Source of the DNA: an uncultured Murdochiella sp.
GTDB taxonomy: Bacteria > Bacillota > Clostridia > Tissierellales > Peptoniphilaceae
Reading direction: 5' to 3'
Assembly (NCBI RefSeq): GCF_902488755.1
Contig: NZ_CABTXF010000014.1
Location: forward strand, 1-29,126
Length of the DNA stretch: 29,126 nt
Position numbers and translations under genes: made by a program
Notes under the pieces: model-generated
What the model was told of the DNA's origin: nothing
The model's input: only the letters and a program-made list of their open reading frames with translations
The model's database searches: none
Shown: positions 16,825 to 24,261 of the stretch, piece after piece
Layout of the letters: the number at the start of each line of letters is the position of its first letter
Position numbering within the stretch: position 1 is the first letter of the stretch

Positions 16825-17194
16825 GGTCTTCCTCCACTAATCGCAATAATTCATGGACTTCCTGGCGCGAAATATCCGCAAGATCTGCATAGTGCAATGC
16901 TTCTGCAAAACAGGACTCCATTTTCCGCAACAGTTTTTCCCTCATCAACTCCCGATTTTGCGCCGCGACAAAGCTGCCTTTCCCCTGGACGGAGTGCAGA
17001 AATCCTTCCCGTTCCAATTCATCGTAGGCTCGTTTCGTCGTAATGACGCTTACACGAAGCTCTTTCGCCAAAAAGCGGATGGAAGGAAGCTGCGCATCTT
17101 CCTCCAACGCACCGCTAATGATGGCGTCTTTGATTTGCTTCTTAATCTGCAAGTAGATTGGTTCATTACTTGCATTTTTGATCTGAATATTCAC
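16781..17194 (-). CDS. GntR-family transcriptional regulator (YtrA-like)
   Basis: The 137-residue protein has a GntR winged helix at residues about 9-75: EPIYLQIKKQIKDAIISGAL, LPSIRFLAKELRVSVITTKRAYDELEREGFL and GKGSFVAAQN. A short helical C-terminus of about 60 residues lacks a ligand-binding domain, matching the YtrA subgroup that controls adjacent ABC exporters. The start codon is a GTG at 17194 with AGGAGG 5 nt upstream. It is the first gene of the operon and probably represses its own promoter through the palindrome at 17205-17216. Confidence 0.88.
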   Translation of the reverse strand: MNIQIKNASNEPIYLQIKKQIKDAIISGALEEDAQLPSIRFLAKELRVSVITTKRAYDELEREGFLHSVQGKGSFVAAQNRELMREKLLRKMESCFAEALHYADLADISRQEVHELLRLVEEDHDGSDLSSGSGKEI

Positions 17195-17204
17195 TTTTTC
17201 CTCC

Positions 17205-17216
17205 TACAACGTTGTA
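17205..17216. promoter_or_regulatory. Candidate operator, perfect palindrome TACAACGTTGTA
   Basis: This 12-bp perfect palindrome lies between the predicted transcription start (about 17217) and the AGGAGG of the GntR gene. A repressor bound here would block the promoter. Assignment to the adjacent GntR protein is inference. Confidence 0.5.
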
Positions 17217-17223
17217 TGTTTAT

Positions 17224-17252
17224 ATTGTATATGTACACTATATAACTGTCAA
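17224..17252 (-). promoter_or_regulatory. Sigma-A type promoter of the GntR-ABC operon
   Basis: On the minus strand TTGACA (17247-17252) and TACAAT (17224-17229) are spaced by 17 nt, with the start expected about 20 nt before the GTG codon. The imperfect inverted repeat TGTACATATACA covers part of the spacer and -10 and may also belong to the operator. Confidence 0.8.
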
Positions 17253-17302
17253 GTGAATATATGGTGCACGAGATAGTTTCTTTTGGATAGCGGTATTTGA
17301 AC

Positions 17303-17716
17303 ACGATTTGCGAGGGCCGGCTAATGGTTTTCGACCCTGGCTAAATCCGTTTTTCGTCATTTGCCAGGGGTCGCCTGATGATATGAGACCCTGGCTAAAC
17401 CCGTTTTTCGTCATTTGCCAGGGGTCTTCGGATGGTTTTCGACCCCGGCTAAACCCGTTTTTTATCATTTGCCAGGGGTGCCCGATGGTTTGAGACCCTG
17501 GCTAAACCTGTTTTTTGCCATTTGCCAGGGGTCGCCTGATGATATGAAACCCTGGCTAAATCCGTTTTTTGTCATTTGCCAGGGTCGCCCGCTGATATGA
17601 GACCCTGGCTAAGTCCATTTTTTGCCGTTTGCCAGGGTCGCCCGCTGATATAAGACCCTGGCTAAACCCGTTTTTTTTTCATTTGCTAGGGGCGCCGGAT
17701 GATTTTGACCCCTCCC
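17303..17716. repeat. Tandem array of seven 53-54 bp units, each with a long inverted repeat
   Basis: Units begin at 17333, 17387, 17441, 17494, 17548, 17601 and 17654, with lengths 54, 54, 53, 54, 53, 53 and 53. A degenerate half unit precedes them (17303-17332) and a truncated start follows (17707). Each unit starts GACCCTGGCTAAA, has a T-rich middle (CCGTTTTTT), then CATTTGCCAGGG(G)TC and a 14-nt linker ending in a GATGATATGA-like or GATGGTTTTC-like form. GACCCTGGC pairs with GCCAGGGTC; AAA/TTT extend it to about 12 bp with one bulged T. Units at 17548 and 17601 have the closing side without the extra G. The array fills the 576-nt gene-free gap between the divergent GntR operon and the GNAT gene. 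It is not CRISPR: the intervals are not unique. Function is unknown. Confidence 0.9.
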
Positions 17717-17732
17717 TTTTCTTCCTCATTAT
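17705..17732 (+). promoter_or_regulatory. Weak candidate promoter for the GNAT-pepT unit
   Basis: TTGACC (17705-17710) and CATTAT (17727-17732) are 16 nt apart, about 40 nt before the GNAT ATG. The -35 box falls inside the truncated last repeat start. Alternatives such as TATAAC at 17736 lack a -35. Confidence 0.3.
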
Positions 17733-17770
17733 GGGTATAACGAACAAAACAGAAAGGTGAAGGTGAGACC

Positions 17771-18058
17771 ATGGAAATACGGAAAGACAAAAACCAGCAT
17801 CGATTCGTTCTATATGACGGCACGAAAGAAATCGGATCGTTGTATTACCGACCGGAAGCGAATGGGGATTGGATTGCAGAACATACTGTCGTCGATAAGG
17901 CTTACGAAGGTCGAGGTTTAGCAAAAAAACTTGTAGATACCCTCATTTTGGAGGCGCAAGAAAAAGGAATCCGCGTGCAACCGGCTTGTTCATACGTTGA
18001 AAAAGTCTTTTCTGCTGAACCCGACCGTGTTAAAAAGATTTGGAAAACAAAGGAGTAA
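17771..18058 (+). CDS. Small GNAT-family N-acetyltransferase (YjdJ/COG2388 type)
   Basis: The 95-residue protein matches the minimal GNAT group. GSLYYRPEANGDWIAEHTVV is followed by the acetyl-CoA loop YEGRGLAKKLVDTLILEA (R-G-x-A core) and VQPACSYVEKVF, whose PACSYV motif marks this short subfamily. Substrate is not known for most members. The ATG at 17771 follows AAGGTGAG. PepT starts 3 nt after its stop with its ribosome site inside this gene, so the two are one unit. Confidence 0.88.
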   Translation: MEIRKDKNQHRFVLYDGTKEIGSLYYRPEANGDWIAEHTVVDKAYEGRGLAKKLVDTLILEAQEKGIRVQPACSYVEKVFSAEPDRVKKIWKTKE

Positions 18059-18061
18059 AAT

Positions 18062-19291
18062 ATGGAATCTGTCGTAGAAAAGCTGCAACGTTATGCGGCA
18101 TTGGATACCCAATCGGATGCCGAATCGAAAAGCTGTCCCAGTACGGAGGGACAATGGGCTTTAGCGCGAATGCTGAAACAGGAAATGGAAAACATGGGGC
18201 TCGTCGATGTGACGTTGGACGAAAACGGATACCTTTTTGGCACCCTTCCTGCCACTGTAGCGGCTGAACAGGAGAAAACTATACCGGTGCTTGGTTTTCT
18301 TGCCCACATGGATACTGCGCCCGATTTTCGTGGTGGAGCGAAAAACACCCGTATCGTGAAGGCAGATGGTAAGCCGATTCCACTCGGAAACGGTCGTACG
18401 CTGACAGAAGAAGTATGTCCGCTACTGCCCTCCCTGGTGGGAGAAGAATTGCTCGTAACGGACGGCTCTACCCTGCTTGGCGCGGATGACAAAGCCGGCA
18501 TTGCCGAAATACTCTGTGCCATGGAAGAGCTTATAGCGCATCCGGAAATTCCGCACGGAAAAATTCGCGTTGGCTTTACACCAGACGAAGAAATCGGACG
18601 CGGTCCGCATCGCTTCGATGTTCAAGCGTTCGGGGCGGATGTCGCTTACACCATGGATGGTGGTGTTCTGGGCGAATTCAGCGCAGAAACCTTTAATGCG
18701 GCCTCCGCGGAAATCCGTATTGAAGGCGAAAGCATTCATCCCGGATCGGCAAAGGACATAATGATTAATGCATTGCTCGTCGCCATGGAGCTAAACGCCA
18801 TGCTTCCGGCACACATGCGCCCGGAACACACCTCCGAACGCGATGGTTTTTACATGTTGGAAGAATTAAATGGCAATTTAGCCCACGCGGAAATGATGTA
18901 CATCATTCGTGATCACGATAAAACGAAATTTGAAGAGAAAAAAGAACGCTTGCGAAAAATCGTCGCTTATCTGAATGAACGTTACGGGGAACGTATCTCG
19001 CTTAGCATCGAAGATTCTTATTACAATATGCACGAAGTAATCGCGCAATATCCGCAGCTTGTGGACATCGCTATCCAAGCCATGGAAGCTCTAAAGATTC
19101 CGCCGAAAGTGGAAGTTACCCGCGGAGGAACGGATGGCGCACAACTTTCTTTCATGGGACTGCCCACGCCCAACCTCTTTGTCGGCGGCATGAACTTTCA
19201 CGGACCATACGAATTTGCCGTCGTCGGATGGATGGAAAAAGCCGTCGACCTGATTGTCGAAATCGCACGGCGCTTTGCACTATCGAAATAG
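18062..19291 (+). CDS. pepT: Peptidase T, tripeptide aminopeptidase
   Basis: The 409-residue enzyme has the M20 two-zinc motifs in order: AHMDTAPD, GADDKAGIAE, FTPDEEIGRG (catalytic Glu-Glu), YTMDGG, the dimerisation insert containing GESIHPGSAKD, and MNFHGPYE supplying the last histidine ligand. PepT releases the N-terminal residue from tripeptides in the cytosol. Length is as expected (about 410). AAAGGAG lies 6 nt before the ATG. Its stop is 3 nt from the stop of the convergent unknown gene, with no clear terminator between them. Confidence 0.95.
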   Translation: MESVVEKLQRYAALDTQSDAESKSCPSTEGQWALARMLKQEMENMGLVDVTLDENGYLFGTLPATVAAEQEKTIPVLGFLAHMDTAPDFRGGAKNTRIVKADGKPIPLGNGRTLTEEVCPLLPSLVGEELLVTDGSTLLGADDKAGIAEILCAMEELIAHPEIPHGKIRVGFTPDEEIGRGPHRFDVQAFGADVAYTMDGGVLGEFSAETFNAASAEIRIEGESIHPGSAKDIMINALLVAMELNAMLPAHMRPEHTSERDGFYMLEELNGNLAHAEMMYIIRDHDKTKFEEKKERLRKIVAYLNERYGERISLSIEDSYYNMHEVIAQYPQLVDIAIQAMEALKIPPKVEVTRGGTDGAQLSFMGLPTPNLFVGGMNFHGPYEFAVVGWMEKAVDLIVEIARRFALSK

Positions 19292-19294
19292 CGA

Positions 19295-20401
19295 TTAAGA
19301 TCGTTCTTCTTCCTGTATATAGGATAGCAGCGAAAACAGCGAAATCGCTGTCTGCACGCCTTCCGATACAATCGCATTCGTAAAAAAGAGTTGATTGAGT
19401 TGGTCTCGATCTACTCCTTTCTCTCGTCGCGCCCAATCCGCCAATTGCTGTATTTCGCGGTATTGCTCCGCGCTCATGTTTCGTTTGGTCGTCTCATCGT
19501 CCATACGAGAAAGCAGAAAGAGACTAAACGAATCCAGATCGAAAAGCGCATCGGGATACGTGCTTAACAACCTGCGTAAGGCAAGCAGACGCTTGGCATG
19601 TATTCCCTCCGTCGAACCGGACAAAAGCCGAACGAGCGTTTCTTCCATAGCAGAAAGCGGCACTTTTTGTTCATAAAGACAGGCGACAAGCATCGCCGAA
19701 AAGAGCAGCTCTGCCAAAAAATCCGGTGTGCGACCGATGTTCTGCAACGCCTTTGACAAGGGATTAGCGACGATATGCAACTCCTGTGAGGAAGATATAG
19801 AAGAAAAATCAAGACTCGAAAAACTGCGCTGCAGCAATTCCAGCCCTTGAATAACCGAATAAAAATTCACTTTTCCTCGACTGTCCGCGGCATTTAGACC
19901 CGCACAGCCATACGTGCGACGGCGCGTATAGGGCAAAAGCGCTGCCGAAAGAAAGTAGCGGGAAAAACGGAGCGGACGCGATCCCATACTGCGATGCATC
20001 GCAGCAAGCGACTGGAGCATTTCCTCCGAAAGAGGGGGCATGGTTCTTCCGTCTCCCGGCTCTGTCGACACGTGCGCGCCATCCAGCAGCACGATGTCCC
20101 AGGCATCTCCCAAAATATGAAACGCTTTCATTTCCGACAAATAGCGACGCACCACGCTGCGGCTTTCCCGCACGGAGAGGTAAAAGACCAAACCATCTTT
20201 CTCGACGCTATGACGAAACGAAACAACAGAAAGCTCCCGAAGCAGCTTAAACAGCCCGATGACCACCAGATAATGGGCATCGAGCAGCATACAAGCGTTT
20301 CCCCGTGCATGAATCGCTAAACGGATACGAGCCGGATCCGACAACGAAATGGAAAACGGACGCTCATCCACCAAGGGATCTGCCGTCAGCAGCGCATTCA
20401 T
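19295..20401 (-). CDS. Unrecognised 368-residue protein
   Basis: I do not recognise this family. The protein has no clear membrane segments, signal peptide or metal motif. It is rich in Leu, Ser and Arg, with predicted alternating helices: SEEMLQSLAAMHRSM near 125-140, and a helical C-terminus including MSAEQYREIQQLADWARREK and LFSLLSYIQEEERS. The N-terminal 100 residues look mixed alpha/beta (CMLLDAHYLVVIGLFKLL, DGLVFYLSVRESRS, WDIVLLDGAHV). It starts 2 nt after the rlmB stop and so is probably co-transcribed with gltX-cysS-rlmB. Many Firmicutes have a NYN-domain RNase (YacP) there, but this protein lacks visible NYN motifs. Coding reality is supported by length, operon position and base composition like its neighbours. 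Confidence 0.75.
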   Translation of the reverse strand: MNALLTADPLVDERPFSISLSDPARIRLAIHARGNACMLLDAHYLVVIGLFKLLRELSVVSFRHSVEKDGLVFYLSVRESRSVVRRYLSEMKAFHILGDAWDIVLLDGAHVSTEPGDGRTMPPLSEEMLQSLAAMHRSMGSRPLRFSRYFLSAALLPYTRRRTYGCAGLNAADSRGKVNFYSVIQGLELLQRSFSSLDFSSISSSQELHIVANPLSKALQNIGRTPDFLAELLFSAMLVACLYEQKVPLSAMEETLVRLLSGSTEGIHAKRLLALRRLLSTYPDALFDLDSFSLFLLSRMDDETTKRNMSAEQYREIQQLADWARREKGVDRDQLNQLFFTNAIVSEGVQTAISLFSLLSYIQEEERS

Positions 20402-20403
20402 GC

Positions 20404-21156
20404 CTAATTGCCTTCCGAGACGTTTTTCGCACGTCCACGAAGCACTTCTGCCATAAGAACCGTCGCTGCGCAGGAAGCATTCAGACTGTCCATGGGACCG
20501 ACCATAGGAATCGAAACCAGTACATCACATTTTTTGCGGGTCAATTCACTAAGTCCTTTGCCTTCGTTGCCAATAACCAAACAAACGCCGCCTGAAAAAT
20601 CCGTTTTCCACAGGGTCTGCTTGGCTTCCGCCGCCGCGCCATACACCCAGATATTCGCTTTTTTTAGCTCCTCGATCGTCTGATTGACGTTGTTGATTTT
20701 GGCAATCTTCACGTAATTCGTCGCACCGGATGCCACTTTCTGCACGATGGATGTCACCGTTGCGGCACGACGCTTTGGCAAAAGCACGCCATCCGCGCCG
20801 AAACAAGCGGCACTTCGGATGATTGCGCCAACATTATGCGGATCGGTCAGTTCGTCCAACAACACGATAAATGGAGCGTGACCGGCAGCTTCTGCACTTT
20901 GCAAAATATCTTCCACGTCCTCATACGCGAAATCCGTCGCCAATAAAGCGACTCCCTGATGATTTCCGCCCTCCGTCATGCGATCTAACTTATTCTGATC
21001 GACTTCGATAATGGGCAGTTTGGCATCCTTCGCCATACCAATGATGCGATGAACCGCACCTTGCAGTCTTCCTTTCTGGACGTACAGCTTTTCCGCCTCA
21101 TTGCCGTTTTTTAAGTGTTCCAAAACCGCATTGCGGCCAAAAATATAATCACTCAT
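20404..21156 (-). CDS. rlmB: 23S rRNA (guanosine-2'-O-)-methyltransferase RlmB, TrmH/SpoU family
   Basis: The 250-residue protein has an N-terminal substrate-binding domain (MSDYIFGRNAVLEHLKNG to about 75) and a SPOUT domain with the three TrmH motifs: LDELTDPHNVGAIIRSA, VIGNEGKGLSEL and IPMVGPMDSLNASCAATVLM. These form the trefoil knot and AdoMet site; RlmB methylates a 23S rRNA guanosine. Third motif SLNASCA is a mild variant of the usual SLNVSVA. It starts 3 nt after the cysS stop. The mini-RNase III gene often found between cysS and rlmB in Firmicutes is absent. Confidence 0.92.
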   Translation of the reverse strand: MSDYIFGRNAVLEHLKNGNEAEKLYVQKGRLQGAVHRIIGMAKDAKLPIIEVDQNKLDRMTEGGNHQGVALLATDFAYEDVEDILQSAEAAGHAPFIVLLDELTDPHNVGAIIRSAACFGADGVLLPKRRAATVTSIVQKVASGATNYVKIAKINNVNQTIEELKKANIWVYGAAAEAKQTLWKTDFSGGVCLVIGNEGKGLSELTRKKCDVLVSIPMVGPMDSLNASCAATVLMAEVLRGRAKNVSEGN

Positions 21157-21159
21157 TTT

Positions 21160-22578
21160 CTATTTCCTTGTCCACGTTACGCCTGTGCGCGTATCCTTCA
21201 GCAAAATTCCCTTTTGCGCCAGCGCGTCACGAATCGCATCCGCTTTTGCAAAATCTTTCGCTTTACGCGCCTCTTCCCGCTCGGCAATCAACCGTTCGAC
21301 TTCTTCATCCACATCATTTTCCGCGCTATGATCGGCAATTCCCAACACATCCAAAAGCGCAATCAGCTTTTGATAGACCTGTTCCACCGTTTTCTTAGCA
21401 CTGCCTTCATGCAGAGTGCTATTTGCCATACGTACAATCTCATAAATGGCGCTTAACGCATCCGCCGTATTCAAATCGTCTGCCAAGGCTTTGGTAAAAG
21501 CCTCTTCCTGCGCATGGATTTCGGCAAGAAGATGGGTTTCCGCCTCCGTCGGCTCGGTATCCACCGTATGCGCCAACAATCGTTCCAAATTGTGTTTTCC
21601 ATTCATCAGGCGCTCATAACCGTTTTTGGTTGCTTCCATCACCGCGCGGGAAAAATTGATCGGCGAGCGGTAGTGCGCTGAGAGCAGCCATAGACGAACC
21701 AAAATGAGGTCATAGCTCTCCGCAATGTCCTTGAGCATGAAAAAATTGCCCTTGGATTTGGACATTTTTTCCTTCGACCCGTCCGCCGTGGACACGGTAA
21801 TCATCTCGTTATGCATCCAATAACGCGCAAAAGGATGATCTGTCAGCGTCTCCGTCTGCGCAATCTCATTCTCATGATGCGGAAATTCCAGATCGCTTCC
21901 GCCAGCGTGAATGTCAATGGTTTCACCCAACAACGCCTTGGACATCGTAGAGCATTCAATATGCCAACCCGGACGCCCTGCCCCCCAGGGACTGTCCCAA
22001 GACGGTTCAGAGCTTTCTTTCTGCTTCTTCCACAAGGCGAAATCCAATGGATCCTGCTTGGCTTCGTTCACGCGAATACGCGCACCGGCTACCAAATCCT
22101 CAATTTTCTTACCGGAGAGCTTGCCGTATTCCTTGGCTTTGGATACATCGAAATACACAGCATCCTCGGCATCATACGCAGCCCCCTTATCGATGAGTCC
22201 CTGCACAAAAGCGATAATGGGTTCTATCATCTCCGTCGCGCGAGGATGGACCGTCTCCTCTTCCAGCAAATTGAGCTGCTTAGCCTGTTCCATAAACGCC
22301 TCAATATACTTTGCTGTAATGGCGGTAAACGGCACGCTTTCTTCCTTTGCCCGATTAATAATCTTGTCGTCGATGTCCGTAAAATTCACCACATAACGAA
22401 CAGCATAATCCTGCCAACGGAGAAAACGGTGCAGCGTATCGAAAACGACGAGCGGGCGGGCGTTTCCGATGTGAATGAAGTCGTAAACGGTCGGACCACA
22501 AACATACATACGCACCTTCCCTTTTTCGATGGGAACAAATTCCTCTTTCCGTCTCGTCAGCGTATTGTAAATTTTCAT
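21160..22578 (-). CDS. cysS: Cysteinyl-tRNA synthetase
   Basis: The 472-residue class I synthetase has zinc Cys27 in MYVCGPTVYD, the HIGN version of the HIGH motif at 36-39, GRPGWHIECSTMS with the second zinc cysteine, HAGGSDLEFPHHENEIAQ for the remaining ligands, and KEKMSKSKGNF as the KMSKS loop. The anticodon-binding helical domain follows. It charges tRNA-Cys. Its ATG overlaps the gltX stop by 4 nt (ATGA), as gltX-cysS pairs often do in Firmicutes. No cysE gene lies between them. Confidence 0.97.
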   Translation of the reverse strand: MKIYNTLTRRKEEFVPIEKGKVRMYVCGPTVYDFIHIGNARPLVVFDTLHRFLRWQDYAVRYVVNFTDIDDKIINRAKEESVPFTAITAKYIEAFMEQAKQLNLLEEETVHPRATEMIEPIIAFVQGLIDKGAAYDAEDAVYFDVSKAKEYGKLSGKKIEDLVAGARIRVNEAKQDPLDFALWKKQKESSEPSWDSPWGAGRPGWHIECSTMSKALLGETIDIHAGGSDLEFPHHENEIAQTETLTDHPFARYWMHNEMITVSTADGSKEKMSKSKGNFFMLKDIAESYDLILVRLWLLSAHYRSPINFSRAVMEATKNGYERLMNGKHNLERLLAHTVDTEPTEAETHLLAEIHAQEEAFTKALADDLNTADALSAIYEIVRMANSTLHEGSAKKTVEQVYQKLIALLDVLGIADHSAENDVDEEVERLIAEREEARKAKDFAKADAIRDALAQKGILLKDTRTGVTWTRK

Positions 22579-24062
22579 GCGTCTTCCTTTCCCGAAAGCG
22601 TCCGTTCCAGTCGCGCCAACACCTCATCCCGTCCCAAAATCATGAGCGTTTGCCCAAAATCCGGTCCGGAAGTTGCCCCGACCACGGCGGCACGAATCGG
22701 AAACCACAAATTCTTGCCCTTGATTCCGGTCTCCGTCTGTATCGTTTTTACCACGCTATTGGCAAATTTTTCTGTCATACATGATTGCGAACGCACTTTT
22801 TCGGCAAAACGGGAAACCAAATCGTGCGCCTCCGGCGTGGACAAAATTTCCTTCGCTTCTTCTTCATACACCAGGTCGGCGGCGGAAACGAAGAGATGAC
22901 GCGTTAAATCCGGCATTTGCTGAAAATATTCCACACGGTTCTGATAGAGCGCCGCCACTCGTTGTAGCGTATCGGCATCGGGATTCTCTCCCACCAATCC
23001 TTCTTTTTGCAGGAACGGCGTCATCGCCTTGACCACCTCTTCCACCGGCATCGCCTTGATGTATTCTCCATTCATCCAGTTCAGCTTTTTCACATCGAAA
23101 ATGCCGCCCGTTGAAGAAATGCGGTCAAAATCAAACACCTTGATGAGTTCCTCACGCGACAATATTTCCTCGTTACCCTTAGGCGACCAACCCAAAAGTG
23201 CGATGTAATTAATCAACGCCTCCGGCAAATATCCTTTTTCCATGTACTGTTCCACCGCCGCATCGCCGTTTCGTTTGGACAGCTTTTTGTGGTCTTCTCC
23301 CAATACGGTCGGCAGGTGAACATACGTCGGCTCGTCCCAACCGAAATTTTGATACAGCAAAACATGTTTCGGCGTGGAGGAAATCCACTCTTCGCCGCGG
23401 ACAATATGGGTTACGCCCATCAGATGGTCATCTACGACCACAGCAAAATGATACGTCGGATAGCCATCCGATTTAATCAGCACCTGATCATCCAATTCGT
23501 CCGTATTAAACGTGATATCGCCCTTAATCGCGTCATGAAAGGTGATATTTGTATCGCGCGGCAGCTTCATGCGAATGACGTATTCTTCGCCTGCGTCAAG
23601 ATGTTTCTGCACTTCTTCCGGCGTAAGCGCGCGGCAATGCCCATCATAGCGCGGCGTTTCGCCCTTTTCCTTCATGGCATCACGAATATGGTCTAAACGC
23701 TCTTTGGAACAGAAGCAATAGTATGCCTGTCCCTGTTCGATGAGCTGTTCCGCATAACGGCGATAGAGCCCCTGTTCATGGCGATGCGATTGAATATAGG
23801 GACCATTTTCTCCTTTTTCGGAGACCGTATTGCCGGAAAGAAAGGGGCCTTCGTCATTTTCGAGCCCTGCCCAATGCAACACCTGCAAAAGATTTTCCAG
23901 CGCATCCGGCACAAAACGAGTACGGTCGGTATCCTCAATACGAAGAATGAAATGACCGCCATGATGACGCGCATAAAGGTAATTAAATAAAGCCGTGCGA
24001 AGTCCTCCGATGTGTAAATACCCGGTGGGGCTTGGCGCAAATCGAACATTAACCTGGGACAT
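22575..24062 (-). CDS. gltX: Glutamyl-tRNA synthetase
   Basis: The 495-residue synthetase begins MSQVNVRFAPSPTGYLHIGG with the HIGG signature, has CFC...GHC cysteines of a zinc site near residues 100-145, and KLSKRNGD as the KMSKS loop; the helical anticodon domain fills the C-terminus. In Firmicutes without GlnRS it also charges tRNA-Gln for later amidation (known for the group, not shown here). The ATG at 24062 is preferred over a 32-codon longer frame because GGAGGA lies 5 nt upstream and the family N-terminus starts there. It is the first gene of the gltX-cysS-rlmB-unknown operon. No T-box leader was found upstream. Confidence 0.97.
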   Translation of the reverse strand: MSQVNVRFAPSPTGYLHIGGLRTALFNYLYARHHGGHFILRIEDTDRTRFVPDALENLLQVLHWAGLENDEGPFLSGNTVSEKGENGPYIQSHRHEQGLYRRYAEQLIEQGQAYYCFCSKERLDHIRDAMKEKGETPRYDGHCRALTPEEVQKHLDAGEEYVIRMKLPRDTNITFHDAIKGDITFNTDELDDQVLIKSDGYPTYHFAVVVDDHLMGVTHIVRGEEWISSTPKHVLLYQNFGWDEPTYVHLPTVLGEDHKKLSKRNGDAAVEQYMEKGYLPEALINYIALLGWSPKGNEEILSREELIKVFDFDRISSTGGIFDVKKLNWMNGEYIKAMPVEEVVKAMTPFLQKEGLVGENPDADTLQRVAALYQNRVEYFQQMPDLTRHLFVSAADLVYEEEAKEILSTPEAHDLVSRFAEKVRSQSCMTEKFANSVVKTIQTETGIKGKNLWFPIRAAVVGATSGPDFGQTLMILGRDEVLARLERTLSGKEDA

Positions 24063-24159
24063 GCCTTCCTCCTGTTTTTTCGTGGCAGCAAATCGCTCGC
24101 CCTTGGGGCAGCGCCCCTGTTTCCTGTTTGTGGCAAAAAGGCATTTATTCGCCTTCACA

Positions 24160-24188
24160 TTGCCGACAAATCCAACCTCTATTCTAAT
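24160..24188 (+). promoter_or_regulatory. Candidate sigma-A promoter of the LiaF-like gene
   Basis: TTGCCG (24160-24165) and TCTAAT (24183-24188) are 17 nt apart on the plus strand, followed by a leader of about 65 nt to the ATG. The -10 region overlaps a TAGAAT on the opposite strand, which could serve gltX, but that one has no convincing -35. Confidence 0.5.
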
Positions 24189-24261
24189 ACGAAAAGGACA
24201 AGAACACTTTCCGATGGTGACTTTTTTCGCCTCTTCCGGTTACGGTGTAGAAAGGACAATT

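Noticed and set aside
17303..17716. CRISPR array
   Set aside because: The repeats are contiguous and degenerate, with no unique spacers and no cas genes in the window.
24063..24158. 32-residue N-terminal extension of GltX
   Set aside because: The synthetase begins at MSQVNVRFAPSP with a good ribosome site; the upstream codons show no similarity.
24063..24261. T-box leader before gltX
   Set aside because: No AGGGTGGNACCGCG antiterminator motif is present; only a small GGGGC/GCCCC hairpin at 24105-24117.
23995..24261. Longer N-terminus for the LiaF-like protein
   Set aside because: The extra 89 codons overlap gltX antisense and contain no family features; a ribosome site and the first membrane helix start at 24262.
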